NCBI RefSeq assembly: GCF_006912135.1
Contig: NZ_VIRS01000018.1
Span: 1-64,000 of the forward strand
Length of the DNA: 64,000 bases
Direction: 5' to 3'
Source of the DNA: Cryptosporangium phraense
GTDB taxonomy: Bacteria > Actinomycetota > Actinomycetes > Mycobacteriales > Cryptosporangiaceae
Part shown: piece after piece, positions 1 through 7,306 of the stretch
Layout of the letters: each line of letters starts with the position of its first letter
Numbering within the stretch: the first letter of the stretch is position 1
Position numbers and translations under genes: made by a program
The notes under the pieces: model-generated
The model's database searches: none
What the model saw: only the letters and a program-made list of their open reading frames with translations
Told to the model about the DNA's origin: nothing

Positions 1-235
1 GCGTGGGCTGCTGCACCTCGCGTGGCGCGGGCTGCGGGGCGTCGCAGGCCGCGGGCCGCGGGGCGTCGCATGGGGCGGGCTGCGAAGCGTTGCAGGCCGC
101 AGGGCGCGGGGTGTCGCGTGGGGCGGGTTGCTGCACCTCGCGTGGGGCGGGCTGCGGGGTGTCGCGGGTCGCGTGGCGCGGGGTGTCGCGTGGGGCGGGT
201 TGCTGCACCTCGCGTGGGGCGGGCTGCGGCGCCAC
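1..235. repeat. Imperfect tandem repeat, 72-bp period with shorter half-units
   Basis: The unit TTGCTGCACCTCGCGTGG occurs at 128 and again at 200, exactly 72 bp apart. A diverged copy starts near position 8, and shorter half-units containing TGGGGCGGGCTGCG lie between them. The tract extends beyond the left edge of the window. Because the periods are multiples of three, it stays in register for translation. Read on the minus strand it gives a Pro/Ala/Gln/Arg-rich repeat; read on the plus strand it gives a Cys/Gly/Arg-rich one. Confidence 0.85.
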
Positions 236-364
236 GTCCCGCGGGGCGTCGGCGGTCTCGGGCGAGGTGGGGCGCGGGGCGTCGGGGGGCAACCGAGGCA
301 GATCTGGGCGGGGGTGTCTCGGTTCCGGGTGGGGCACGGTTCTCGTTCCTAGCGTCGACGCCAT
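1..364 (-). CDS. Possible Pro/Ala-rich repeat protein, 5' end only (runs off left edge)
   Basis: On the minus strand a frame stays open from an ATG at 364 to the window edge, about 121 codons with no stop. It reads MASTLGTRTVPHPEPR followed by repeats such as QPAPREVQQPAPRDTPR. Pro/Ala-rich composition with charged residues in the repeat is typical of linkers or surface proteins in actinomycetes. The ATG overlaps, back to front, the ATG of the oxidoreductase at 363. I see no clear Shine-Dalgarno sequence, and long open frames arise by chance in DNA this GC-rich. The true start could be a later GTG, for example at 343. Function is unknown and the gene itself is uncertain. Confidence 0.3.
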   Translation of the reverse strand, partial: MASTLGTRTVPHPEPRHPRPDLPRLPPDAPRPTSPETADAPRDVAPQPAPREVQQPAPRDTPRHATRDTPQPAPREVQQPAPRDTPRPAACNASQPAPCDAPRPAACDAPQPAPREVQQPT

Positions 365-1295
365 GAAGGCACTGCAATTCGCCGGGTACGGCGAACCGAA
401 CGTCCTCGTCGTCGCCGATGTTCCGGAGCCGCACGCCGGACCCGGGGAGATCCGGATCGCGGTCCGCGCGGCCGGGGTCTCGCCCGGCGACGCGGCGATC
501 CGCTCCGGGGCCTGGCGGGACCGCGTCCCGCTGACGCTGCCGTACGTCGTCGGCCTGGACGCGGCCGGGGTCGTCGACGAGGTCGGGGACGGCGTGGACG
601 ACGTCCGGGTCGGCGACCCGGTGTTCGGGCTGCGGTTCCGGGGCGGGACCACGGCCGAGCACGCGCTGCTGGACGCCTGGGCGCCCAAGCCGGCCGGGAT
701 GACCTGGGAACAGGCAGGGGGCGCGGCCGGCAGCATCGAGACCGCCGTCCGCGCCCTCGACGCCCTCGGGATCGAGGCCGGGCGGAGGGCGCCGATCGAC
801 GGCGCGGACGGGCGCACGGTGCTGATCGACGGCGCGGCCGGGGGCGTCGGGGCGATCGCGGTGCAGATCGCGGTGGCCCGCGGAGCCCGGGTCATCGGCA
901 CGGCCAGCCCGGCGAACCACGCGTTCCTGGCCGGCCTCGGCGCGATCCCGATCGAGTACGGCCCGGGCCTTCCCGACCGGGTGGAGCTCCCGATCGACGC
1001 CGCTCTCGACGTGGCCGGCCACGGATCGATCGCGGAGCTCGTCCGCCTCACCGGCGACCCGGACGCGGTCCTCACGCTGATCGACCCCCGCGCCGGCGAG
1101 CACGGCGTCCGGCTGTCGCGCTTCGACCCGACCGCCGACCTGCGCGGCGCGCTGCGCTACGGCGCCGGCCTCGTCGACGTCGGCCGGCTCGTCGCCCACC
1201 TGGCCGACGTCTACCGAATGACGGAGGGGGCAGCCGCGCACGCGCGGGTCGCGACCGGGCACGCGCGCGGGAAAGTGGTGCTGACCGTGCCGTGA
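363..1295 (+). CDS. NAD(P)-dependent quinone oxidoreductase-like MDR protein
   Basis: A 310-residue cytosolic medium-chain dehydrogenase/reductase of the zinc-free quinone oxidoreductase group, expected to use NADPH. The N-terminal GroES-like fold opens MKALQFAGYGEP and carries AGVSPGDAAIRSG at about 38-49. The Rossmann motif AAGGVG sits at 158-163, and the C-terminus (HARGKVVLTV) is the usual family ending. The cysteines and histidines that bind zinc in alcohol dehydrogenases are missing, as expected for this branch. The ATG at 363 is preferred over the open frame upstream because that stretch is repeat-derived Cys/Gly/Arg sequence with no family similarity. There is no good ribosome binding site, so the mRNA may be leaderless. 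The substrate cannot be inferred. Confidence 0.85.
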   Translation: MKALQFAGYGEPNVLVVADVPEPHAGPGEIRIAVRAAGVSPGDAAIRSGAWRDRVPLTLPYVVGLDAAGVVDEVGDGVDDVRVGDPVFGLRFRGGTTAEHALLDAWAPKPAGMTWEQAGGAAGSIETAVRALDALGIEAGRRAPIDGADGRTVLIDGAAGGVGAIAVQIAVARGARVIGTASPANHAFLAGLGAIPIEYGPGLPDRVELPIDAALDVAGHGSIAELVRLTGDPDAVLTLIDPRAGEHGVRLSRFDPTADLRGALRYGAGLVDVGRLVAHLADVYRMTEGAAAHARVATGHARGKVVLTVP

Positions 1296-1329
1296 CCGAT
1301 CGACCTTGGTCGATCGGGGGTCGACCCCC
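1296..1329 (+). terminator. Two adjacent perfect palindromes after the oxidoreductase gene
   Basis: CCGATCGACC and GGTCGATCGG (1296-1317) form a 10-bp stem with a 2-nt loop directly after the stop codon. A second palindrome, GGGGG-TCGA-CCCCC, follows at 1316-1329. Neither has a T-run. Stems without U-tracts are common as terminators in high-GC actinomycetes, but a protein-binding site is an alternative reading. Confidence 0.5.
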
Positions 1330-1389
1330 GGCCGCGGCCCGGGAACGCCGTCCGGCCGAACGATGGTCCTACCGACCTTAGGAGGACCG

Positions 1390-2454
1390 ATGTTCGTGCC
1401 CGTGGCCGCGCTCTGGGTGCTGGCGCCGTACGCGGCCGAGTGCTCCTGGGGCGGGTTCGCGCTGACCGACTACCCGGCGGTGATCCTGTTCCTCGGGCCG
1501 CTGTACGGCGGGGCGGCGGTGCTGATCCGGGAGACGGTCCGGCGGATCGGCGGTGGCTGGCCGGCGATCGTGCTGCTGGCGGCGGCGTTCGGGGTCTACA
1601 TGGCCGGGCTGGTCGACCAGTCGTTGTTCAATCTGGACTATCTCGACGACACCGAGTTCGCCGGGATGATGGATGATCCGCGGGACACGCTCGTGCCGTG
1701 GGTCGGGGTGAGCCTCGGAGATGCGCTGAACTTCGTCGGGAATCACGTCGCGCTGAGCATGTGTGCGCCGATCGCGGTGATCGAGTCGTTCGTTCGGCCC
1801 GCGCGGCGGACCGAGCCGTGGCTCGGGCGGTGGGGGCTGGGGGTCGTGTTCGTGCTGTTCGTGCTGGGCAGCCTGCTGATTCATGCCGACGCGGCCAAGG
1901 GGTTCGGCGCGGCTCCGCATCAGCTGGGAATCGCGGTCGTGACGGCGGGAGCGCTGGTCGCGGCCGCACTGCTGATCGGCCGCCGTACCGCTGGGCGCGC
2001 GGCGGCCCTCGACGGTGACGCGGTGCTCGACGGCCCGGCGGCCCTCGACGGCGACGGGAACGGGGACGGCGACGGGGACGGGGCCGGGCAGCGGCGGGCG
2101 CCGGGGGCGGTCTGGGTCGGGGTCGTCACGCTGGCCGCGGCCGCGTGTCCGGGCCTCGCCCCCGGATGGGCCGGCCCGGCGATCTACGTCGCCGCGATCG
2201 TGACCGCGTCGGTGATCGTCGTGCGGTGGTCCCGGCGCCCCGGATGGGGGCAGCAGCACGTGCTGGCGGCCTGGTCCGGCCCCCTGGTGCTGGCCGCCGG
2301 CACCGCGTACCTGGTCCCGAACTACGCTCCGGCCTCCCCGGCCCAGGCCCTCGTCGGCGACCTGGCGATCACCGTCATCACGCTCAGCCTGGTCATCGGC
2401 GCCGCGATCGCGGCCCGGCCTGCAAAGATCGGGGTATGGCGACGTTCGGGTTGA
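1390..2454 (+). CDS. Polytopic membrane protein of unknown function
   Basis: A 354-residue integral membrane protein that I do not recognise. Roughly eight or nine hydrophobic segments are visible, including VILFLGPLYGGAAVLI, IVLLAAAFGVYMAGL, WGLGVVFVLFVLGSLLI and the last, ITVITLSLVIGAAIAA. A cytosolic or periplasmic linker at about 205-235 is an Asp/Gly run encoded by a GGCGACGGG-type microsatellite. The start is the ATG at 1390, placed a few bases after a strong TTAGGAGG ribosome site (1379-1386); the upstream open frame lacks one. The 3' end overlaps the hydrolase gene by 19 bp, so the two are probably co-transcribed. Confidence 0.8.
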   Translation: MFVPVAALWVLAPYAAECSWGGFALTDYPAVILFLGPLYGGAAVLIRETVRRIGGGWPAIVLLAAAFGVYMAGLVDQSLFNLDYLDDTEFAGMMDDPRDTLVPWVGVSLGDALNFVGNHVALSMCAPIAVIESFVRPARRTEPWLGRWGLGVVFVLFVLGSLLIHADAAKGFGAAPHQLGIAVVTAGALVAAALLIGRRTAGRAAALDGDAVLDGPAALDGDGNGDGDGDGAGQRRAPGAVWVGVVTLAAAACPGLAPGWAGPAIYVAAIVTASVIVVRWSRRPGWGQQHVLAAWSGPLVLAAGTAYLVPNYAPASPAQALVGDLAITVITLSLVIGAAIAARPAKIGVWRRSG

Positions 2455-3107
2455 TCCCTGGGGCGGGCGGGCAGGCCTGGTACTGGCATCGGGTGGTGCC
2501 GCTGCTCGAGGCGGCCGGCCACCGCGCCGTTGCGGTCGACCTCCCAGCGTCCGACGACTCGGCCGGGCTGAACGACTACGCCGACGCCGTGGTGGACGCG
2601 CTCGGCGGCCATGACGACCTGGTGCTGGTCGCCCAGTCGATGGGCGGCCTCACCGCGCCGCTCGTCGCCGCGCGGATCCCGGTCACGCGGCTGATCCTCG
2701 TCAACGCGATGGTCCCGACGCCGGGCGAGACCGGCGGGGAGTGGTGGACCGCCACCGGGCAGGACCGCGCCCAGCGCGAGAACGACCAGCGCGACGGCCG
2801 CGACCCGGACGCGCCGTTCGACCCGCTCGTCTACTTCCTGCACGACACCCCGGACGACGTCACCCGGGAGGCGATGAAGGGGGCTCCGGAGCAGTCCGGC
2901 ACCCCATTCGGTGAGCCCTGGCCGCTGGCGGCCTGGCCCGACATTCCGACCCGCGTGCTGGTCGGCCGCGACGACCGGCTGTTCCCGGCCGACTTCCAGG
3001 TCCGGACGGCACGCGAGCGACTCGGTCTCGACGCCGAGCTCCTCGACGGCGGCCACCTGGTAGCCCTCAGCCGCCCCGAGGACCTCACGGCCCTGCTACT
3101 TCACTGA
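2436..3107 (+). CDS. Alpha/beta-fold hydrolase (methylesterase-like)
   Basis: A 223-residue soluble alpha/beta hydrolase resembling the small plant-type methylesterase/hydroxynitrile lyase branch found widely in actinomycetes. The strand-turn FGLIPGAGG near residue 4 forms the oxyanion region. The nucleophile elbow is AQSMGG with Ser68. The acid is in VGRDDRLFP and the base is in DGGHLVALS near the C-terminus, so the catalytic triad is complete. The start ATG lies within the end of the preceding membrane protein gene (19-bp overlap), implying coupled translation. The substrate is unknown. Confidence 0.88.
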   Translation: MATFGLIPGAGGQAWYWHRVVPLLEAAGHRAVAVDLPASDDSAGLNDYADAVVDALGGHDDLVLVAQSMGGLTAPLVAARIPVTRLILVNAMVPTPGETGGEWWTATGQDRAQRENDQRDGRDPDAPFDPLVYFLHDTPDDVTREAMKGAPEQSGTPFGEPWPLAAWPDIPTRVLVGRDDRLFPADFQVRTARERLGLDAELLDGGHLVALSRPEDLTALLLH

Positions 3108-3108
3108 C

Positions 3109-3125
3109 GCCCGCGCTCCGCGGGC
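3109..3125. terminator. Hairpin between convergent genes
   Basis: GCCCGCG-CTC-CGCGGGC is a perfect 7-bp stem immediately after the hydrolase stop and just before the end of the opposing sigma gene. It is placed to stop transcription from both sides. No T-run is present. Confidence 0.55.
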
Positions 3126-3128
3126 AGC

Positions 3129-3635
3129 TCAGACGGCTGACCGGTCCGGTGCCTCGGACTCGAGCGCGGCCCGTAACCGCGCCCGGGCCCGGTGCAGGCG
3201 GGTCCGGACCGTCCCCGGGCTCAGGTCGAGGATCGCGCCGATCTCGACCGAGTTGAACTGCTCCCACGCGGTCATCGTCACGATGGCCCGGTCGACGTCC
3301 GAGAGCCGCGCCAGCGCCGACTCCAGCCCCTCCGAGTCCAGATCGGACTCCGGCGCCCGGAACCGCCCCAGCGCCGCGGTCAGCTCGTCGACCAGCCGCA
3401 CCCGGCGGCGTCGGCTCCGGGCGTGATTGGCCAGCGTGTGGTACGCGACGCCGAACAGCCACGGGCGCTCGGCGTCGCCGTCCGGGATGTCGTCGATCCG
3501 GCGCCAGGCCGTCGTGAACACGTCCGAGAGCGCGTCGGCGGCGTCGGCCGGCTGGGCGCACCGACGCAACAGGAAGGCCAGCATCGGCGCCCGGTGCTCC
3601 CGGTAGAGCCGCTCGAACCGCGCGGAGTCGCTCAT
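3129..3635 (-). CDS. ECF RNA polymerase sigma factor
   Basis: A 168-residue group 4 (ECF) sigma factor that would direct core RNA polymerase to a small regulon. Region 2 spans about residues 5-72 (FERLYREHRAPMLAFLLRR, then DALSDVFTTAWRRIDDIP). Region 4 at about 108-155 ends in the helix-turn-helix SVEIGAILDLSPGTVRTRLH. There is no extra C-terminal domain. The ATG overlaps the stop of the upstream membrane protein gene (ATGA at 3632-3635), so translation of the sigma factor should depend on that of its probable regulator. Confidence 0.92.
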   Translation of the reverse strand: MSDSARFERLYREHRAPMLAFLLRRCAQPADAADALSDVFTTAWRRIDDIPDGDAERPWLFGVAYHTLANHARSRRRRVRLVDELTAALGRFRAPESDLDSEGLESALARLSDVDRAIVTMTAWEQFNSVEIGAILDLSPGTVRTRLHRARARLRAALESEAPDRSAV

Positions 3636-4402
3636 CGGCCCTGCCGATCCGCGTCGGTGAGGTACCCGGGCGCGAAGACGGAGGGTTCCGGAGACGGCGT
3701 CGGCCCGGTCGCCGCGCCACACATGATCCCGTGGAGGTACCGGAACCCGGCCACGTCGCCGATCCGGACGGCCTTGGCGGCCCGCTGCTCCCAGTCGGTT
3801 CCGTTGTCGCTGGCCTGCTTCAGGCCCTCCCAGTCCGGGATCTCGTCCAGTACCTTCCGGGCCGCCGCCTGCTGGGCCGCGTCGTGCCGGTCGTACCCGT
3901 CCAGCCAGTACTTCTGCCACTGGCAGGACGCATCGTTGGCCACGTCCCACCGCAGGGTGCGCTCCTGGAACTCGTACGGTCCGTGGTCCGCGATGGCTTT
4001 TTCGTTGAGCCACAGCACGTGCGAGTAGTCCCCGCCCGGAGGCAGCGGATAGTCCCGACCCAGCTTCTCCACCAGCGCCGGGAACTCCGGCGAGTCGGCC
4101 CGCAGGAACTCGCTGGTGTCGTTCTCGGTCTTGCCGGGCAGCCCGAACTCACCGGTGTGCAGTCCGATGAAGTCGGCCGCCGCGGGCGCTCCGACCGCCA
4201 GCGCCACCGCCAACGCGGCCGACGCGGCAACCACCGTGCCCCGGCGACGCGGCCGCCGCGGCGACGTGGCTTCCCCGGCCACGATGCGGTCCCCCAGCGC
4301 GTCGAGCGCCGCGGTGATCTCCGGGGTGTCGAGCGCGTCGACGCCCGGTCCGGCGTGCTCGGCGAGCAGCCGGTCGAGGTCGTCGGGCGGTCGCTGCGGC
4401 AT
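3632..4402 (-). CDS. Single-pass membrane protein, probable anti-sigma-like partner
   Basis: A 256-residue protein with a cytosolic N-terminal part (about 1-58, ending in SPRRPRRRG), one transmembrane helix (TVVAASAALAVALAVG) and an extracytoplasmic domain containing two cysteines (CQWQKYW and IMCGAATG). It lies immediately upstream of the ECF sigma gene with an ATGA overlap. This topology and position fit a membrane anti-sigma factor or a sigma-linked sensor, but the zinc-binding H-x3-C-x2-C motif is absent and I recognise no domain. A GAAGGAG ribosome site precedes the ATG at 4402. The order regulator-then-sigma is the reverse of the usual ECF operon. Confidence 0.75.
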   Translation of the reverse strand: MPQRPPDDLDRLLAEHAGPGVDALDTPEITAALDALGDRIVAGEATSPRRPRRRGTVVAASAALAVALAVGAPAAADFIGLHTGEFGLPGKTENDTSEFLRADSPEFPALVEKLGRDYPLPPGGDYSHVLWLNEKAIADHGPYEFQERTLRWDVANDASCQWQKYWLDGYDRHDAAQQAAARKVLDEIPDWEGLKQASDNGTDWEQRAAKAVRIGDVAGFRYLHGIMCGAATGPTPSPEPSVFAPGYLTDADRQGR

Positions 4403-4517
4403 CGGTGCTCCTTCGGGTCGGTCGACACCCCTTCCTGTCCGGATCGGACCCCGAGCGTTACACGTTCGCCGCCGGATCGGTCCGAAGAACGGACCCGTGA
4501 GCCCTAGGCTCCGGCCC

Positions 4518-5945
4518 ATGCCGGGCGATCCGTCGGACATCCGCGCCTCGTACGACCGGGTCGCCCGCGCGTACGCCGACGACCTCTACGACGAGTTGGA
4601 CGCCAAGCCGGCCGACCGGGCGCTGCTGAACGCGTTTCTGGAACTGGCCGGCGACGGGCCGGTCGCCGACGTCGGCTGCGGCCCCGGCCAGGTCACGAGC
4701 TACCTCGCCCGGAGCCACCCGGACGTCGTCGGTATCGACCTCTCGCCCGCGATGATCGCCGAGGCCCGTCGCCGCGCGCCGGACGTCCGCTTCGTCGTCG
4801 GGTCGATGACCGACCTGCCGACGCCCACCGACGCGCTGGCCGGCGTCGTCGCGTTCTACTCGCTGATCCACCTGACCGTCGCGCAGCGACGGACCGCCTA
4901 CCGGGAGTTCTCCCGGGTCCTGACGCCCGGCGGTCAGCTGCTGTTGGCCTTCCACGTGGACGACGCGCGGGTGAACACCGGCGGGGTGCGACATCTCAGC
5001 CAGTGGTTCGGCTCGCCGGTCGACCTCGACTTCCACTTCCTCGACCCGGACGCCGTCGCCGCCGAGCTGGCCGCGGCCGGGTTCACGGTCGTGTCGAGCA
5101 CGATCCGGGGGCCGGGCGAGGGCGAATACCCGAGCCGACGCTGCTACCTGCTGGCCCGCAACCGGCCGGATCCGGCCGCACCGGCGGTCACCAGCGTCCG
5201 GCCGCCGGCCCGTCGCCGGTCCCGCACTTCCCGCCTGCTGACCACGCTGATCCCGCTGCTGCTCGTGGTCGCCTGCTGCTGCGGAGGCTGCGAGAAGCTC
5301 ACCGGCCTGCCCAGTTCGAAGCTGTTCGTCGCCGCGCGGCCGGACGTCGACGGGAAAGCTTTCACGACGGCCCGCCACGACGCCGAACGACGGCTCCAGC
5401 GGGCGCTGGCCGTGCCCGCGCCGCCGGGCGCGGAGCAGGTGGCCGAGACCCATCAGGCGACCTGCTATCCCGGCTCGCACGGGATCAAGCACAACGACGA
5501 GTTCGACAACCTCTGCCTGGAGCGGATCACCACCTTCTACAGCATCCGTGGCTCGACGCTGGCCGCCGCCACCGAGGCGATGCACCAGCATCTGCGGGAC
5601 GCGGGCTGGCAGGTCCGGCGTCCGGTGCGCACGGCCGGACAGGGGCTGCTCGACCCGGACGTGCGGGTCGTCCGGCCCGAGGACAGCGGCACCCCCCGCT
5701 CGGCGATAGCCGCCACCTACTACCGGGGGTCCGACGAGGTGGCGATCACGTTCGGGCCCGATGACGGCGAGTTCCTGTCGCAGGCGATGACCGCGCAGTC
5801 GGTCACCGGCTGGATGCTCTTCGATCCGTACTGGTCGGACGAGGCGCGGCTCGACCAGGTCGCGCTCTGGCGCAAGCTCGACGCCGCCGGCGGCGACGCC
5901 GCCATCGCGATCACGGCCCAGCGCGAGTTCTTCCGCAACGGTTAG
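4518..5945 (+). CDS. SAM methyltransferase fused to membrane-anchored exported domain
   Basis: One 475-residue frame joins two unlike halves. Residues 1-215 form a class I methyltransferase: motif I DVGCGPG at 51-57, the acidic end of strand 2 in VGIDLS (71-76), and the post-motif VLTPGGQLLLAF. A Pro/Arg linker (217-239) leads to one hydrophobic helix (LLTTLIPLLLVVACCC, 240-255) with a cysteine cluster that could be a degenerate lipobox. About 210 unrecognised residues follow, presumably outside the cell given the positive-inside rule. No stop and no plausible ATG or GTG with a ribosome site separates the halves. A true fusion, or a sequencing error hiding two coupled genes, are both possible. 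Confidence 0.75.
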   Translation: MPGDPSDIRASYDRVARAYADDLYDELDAKPADRALLNAFLELAGDGPVADVGCGPGQVTSYLARSHPDVVGIDLSPAMIAEARRRAPDVRFVVGSMTDLPTPTDALAGVVAFYSLIHLTVAQRRTAYREFSRVLTPGGQLLLAFHVDDARVNTGGVRHLSQWFGSPVDLDFHFLDPDAVAAELAAAGFTVVSSTIRGPGEGEYPSRRCYLLARNRPDPAAPAVTSVRPPARRRSRTSRLLTTLIPLLLVVACCCGGCEKLTGLPSSKLFVAARPDVDGKAFTTARHDAERRLQRALAVPAPPGAEQVAETHQATCYPGSHGIKHNDEFDNLCLERITTFYSIRGSTLAAATEAMHQHLRDAGWQVRRPVRTAGQGLLDPDVRVVRPEDSGTPRSAIAATYYRGSDEVAITFGPDDGEFLSQAMTAQSVTGWMLFDPYWSDEARLDQVALWRKLDAAGGDAAIAITAQREFFRNG

Positions 5946-5954
5946 ATCGCAGGA

Positions 5955-6542
5955 ATGGAGATCTTCCTCGAGACCGAGCGGTTGATCCTGCGTCGCTTCA
6001 CTCAGGACGACGTCGATCTGATCTACCAGCTGAACGCCGATCCGGAGGTCACCCGGTTCATCACCGGTGGCATCCCGACGCCGTACGCGGTGGTGCGCGA
6101 CGAGGTGCTGCCGTACTGGAAGTCGCTGTACGAGCAGTACGAGGGGTTCGGGTACTTCGCGGCGATCGACAAAGCGACCGGCGAGTTCCTGGGCTGGTTC
6201 CTGTTCCGGCCGAACAAGAAGCCCCAGCGGGCCGACGGGTCGGTCCGCGACGGGATCGAGCTCGGCTACCGCCTGCGCCGGGTCGCCTGGGGCCACGGCT
6301 ACGCGACCGAGGGCTCCCGGGCGCTGATCGCGAAGGGCTTCACGTCGCTCGGGGTGGAGCGGGTCTACGCCGAGGCGATGACCGTGCACGGCGCGTCCCG
6401 TCGGGTGATGGAGAAGGCCGGCCTGCGGTTCGTCGCCCCCCGCCGGGACGACTGGCCGGAGCAGGTCCCGGGCGACGAACACGGCGACGTCGAGTACGCG
6501 CTGACCAAGGCGGAGTGGGAGCGGGCTACGTCGCCCGGATGA
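5955..6542 (+). CDS. GNAT-family N-acetyltransferase (RimJ/RimL type)
   Basis: A 195-residue acetyltransferase that should transfer acetyl from acetyl-CoA to an amine or protein N-terminus. It opens with the typical ETERLILRRFTQDDVDLIYQL. The acetyl-CoA pyrophosphate loop is RVAWGHGYATEG at about 112-123, followed by the V/Y-rich motif B (VERVYAEAMTVHGASRRVME). It starts 9 bp after the methyltransferase-fusion gene and may share its transcript. The 3' end overlaps the opposing MerR gene by 17 bp. The substrate cannot be inferred. Confidence 0.9.
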   Translation: MEIFLETERLILRRFTQDDVDLIYQLNADPEVTRFITGGIPTPYAVVRDEVLPYWKSLYEQYEGFGYFAAIDKATGEFLGWFLFRPNKKPQRADGSVRDGIELGYRLRRVAWGHGYATEGSRALIAKGFTSLGVERVYAEAMTVHGASRRVMEKAGLRFVAPRRDDWPEQVPGDEHGDVEYALTKAEWERATSPG

Positions 6543-7254
6543 ACCGCAGATAGTCGTCGAGGCGGGCGGCGGCGGTGAGCATGGCCCGGGCTCGGGCGGT
6601 GAGCCGCTCCCGCCAGCCGGCCAGCGACTCGACCAGCGGCTCGACCCCGCCCGCGGTGCGGACCTGGGCGACGACCGGCGCGATGTGCCCGAGCAGGTAG
6701 CCGCCCCGCCGGAGCAGGTGCGCCAGCTCGGCGTCCCGGATGTCGTCGGCGTCGTAGAGGCGGTACCCGGTGACCCGCTCCCGCCGGGGCGTCAGGATGC
6801 CGGCCCGTTCCCATTTGCGCAGCGTCGCCGGGGTGACGCCGAGCCGCCTGGCGACCGCGCTGATCGGCAGCGCCCGCGGCTCCACCGGGGCGGCCGCGGT
6901 GAGCACCCCGACGGCCGCCTCGACCGCGTCCAGCGTCTCCCGATCTCGCAGGAGCTGGGCGTGGCTGCGATCGACGGCGCGCAGAGCGACGTCCAGATCG
7001 TCGTCGTCGACCGCGCGCATGATCTCGCCCGCGGTCGCGTACCCGTGGGCGGGGAGTTGGGCGAGGAACGCGCGCAGCGCGATCCGGTGCCGTTCGGTGT
7101 AGGTCCGGTGGCCAGTCGCGGTCCGGCCGGCGGCCGGAATCAGGCCCTGCCGCTCGTAGTTCCGGACCGCCTGGGCCGACAGCCCGTGCTCCCGTGCGAG
7201 GTCCACCGGCCGGAAGGCGTGTACTCCCGTTTGAGGTTTTCGGACGTCTTTCAC
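6526..7254 (-). CDS. MerR-family regulator with two HTH domains (TioE-like)
   Basis: A 242-residue regulator carrying two separate MerR-type winged helices. The first, at about 14-80, reads FRPVDLAREHGLSAQAVRNYE with RQGLIPAAGRT. The second, at about 128-195, reads ISAVARRLGVTPATLRKWE with RAGILTPRRE. Ordinary MerR proteins have one HTH plus a dimerising coil, so this layout suggests binding of two half-sites by one chain. The start is a GTG at 7254. It is divergent from the erythromycin-esterase-like gene with 52 bp between, which makes that gene the likely target. The resemblance to TioE-annotated regulators is from memory. Confidence 0.85.
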   Translation of the reverse strand: MKDVRKPQTGVHAFRPVDLAREHGLSAQAVRNYERQGLIPAAGRTATGHRTYTERHRIALRAFLAQLPAHGYATAGEIMRAVDDDDLDVALRAVDRSHAQLLRDRETLDAVEAAVGVLTAAAPVEPRALPISAVARRLGVTPATLRKWERAGILTPRRERVTGYRLYDADDIRDAELAHLLRRGGYLLGHIAPVVAQVRTAGGVEPLVESLAGWRERLTARARAMLTAAARLDDYLRFIRAT

Positions 7255-7306
7255 GGCACCATTTCACCAAATCCTCAATCGCTGGTTCAAAGATACGGTT
7301 CAAGCC
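7255..7306. promoter_or_regulatory. Divergent promoter region with GGTTCAA direct repeats
   Basis: This 52-bp, relatively AT-rich spacer separates the MerR and esterase genes. GGTTCAA occurs at 7284-7290 and 7297-7303, 13 bp apart and just upstream of the esterase ATG at 7307. Direct rather than inverted spacing is unusual for MerR sites but would suit a regulator carrying two HTH domains in tandem. Binding is inferred only. Confidence 0.45.

Noticed and set aside
1-235. CRISPR array
   Set aside because: The units are imperfect, directly adjacent and in a coding-compatible period with no unique spacers.
2000-2110. GGCGACGGG microsatellite as a regulatory element
   Set aside because: It lies inside a clear coding frame and encodes an Asp/Gly linker, so it is probably just a low-complexity loop.
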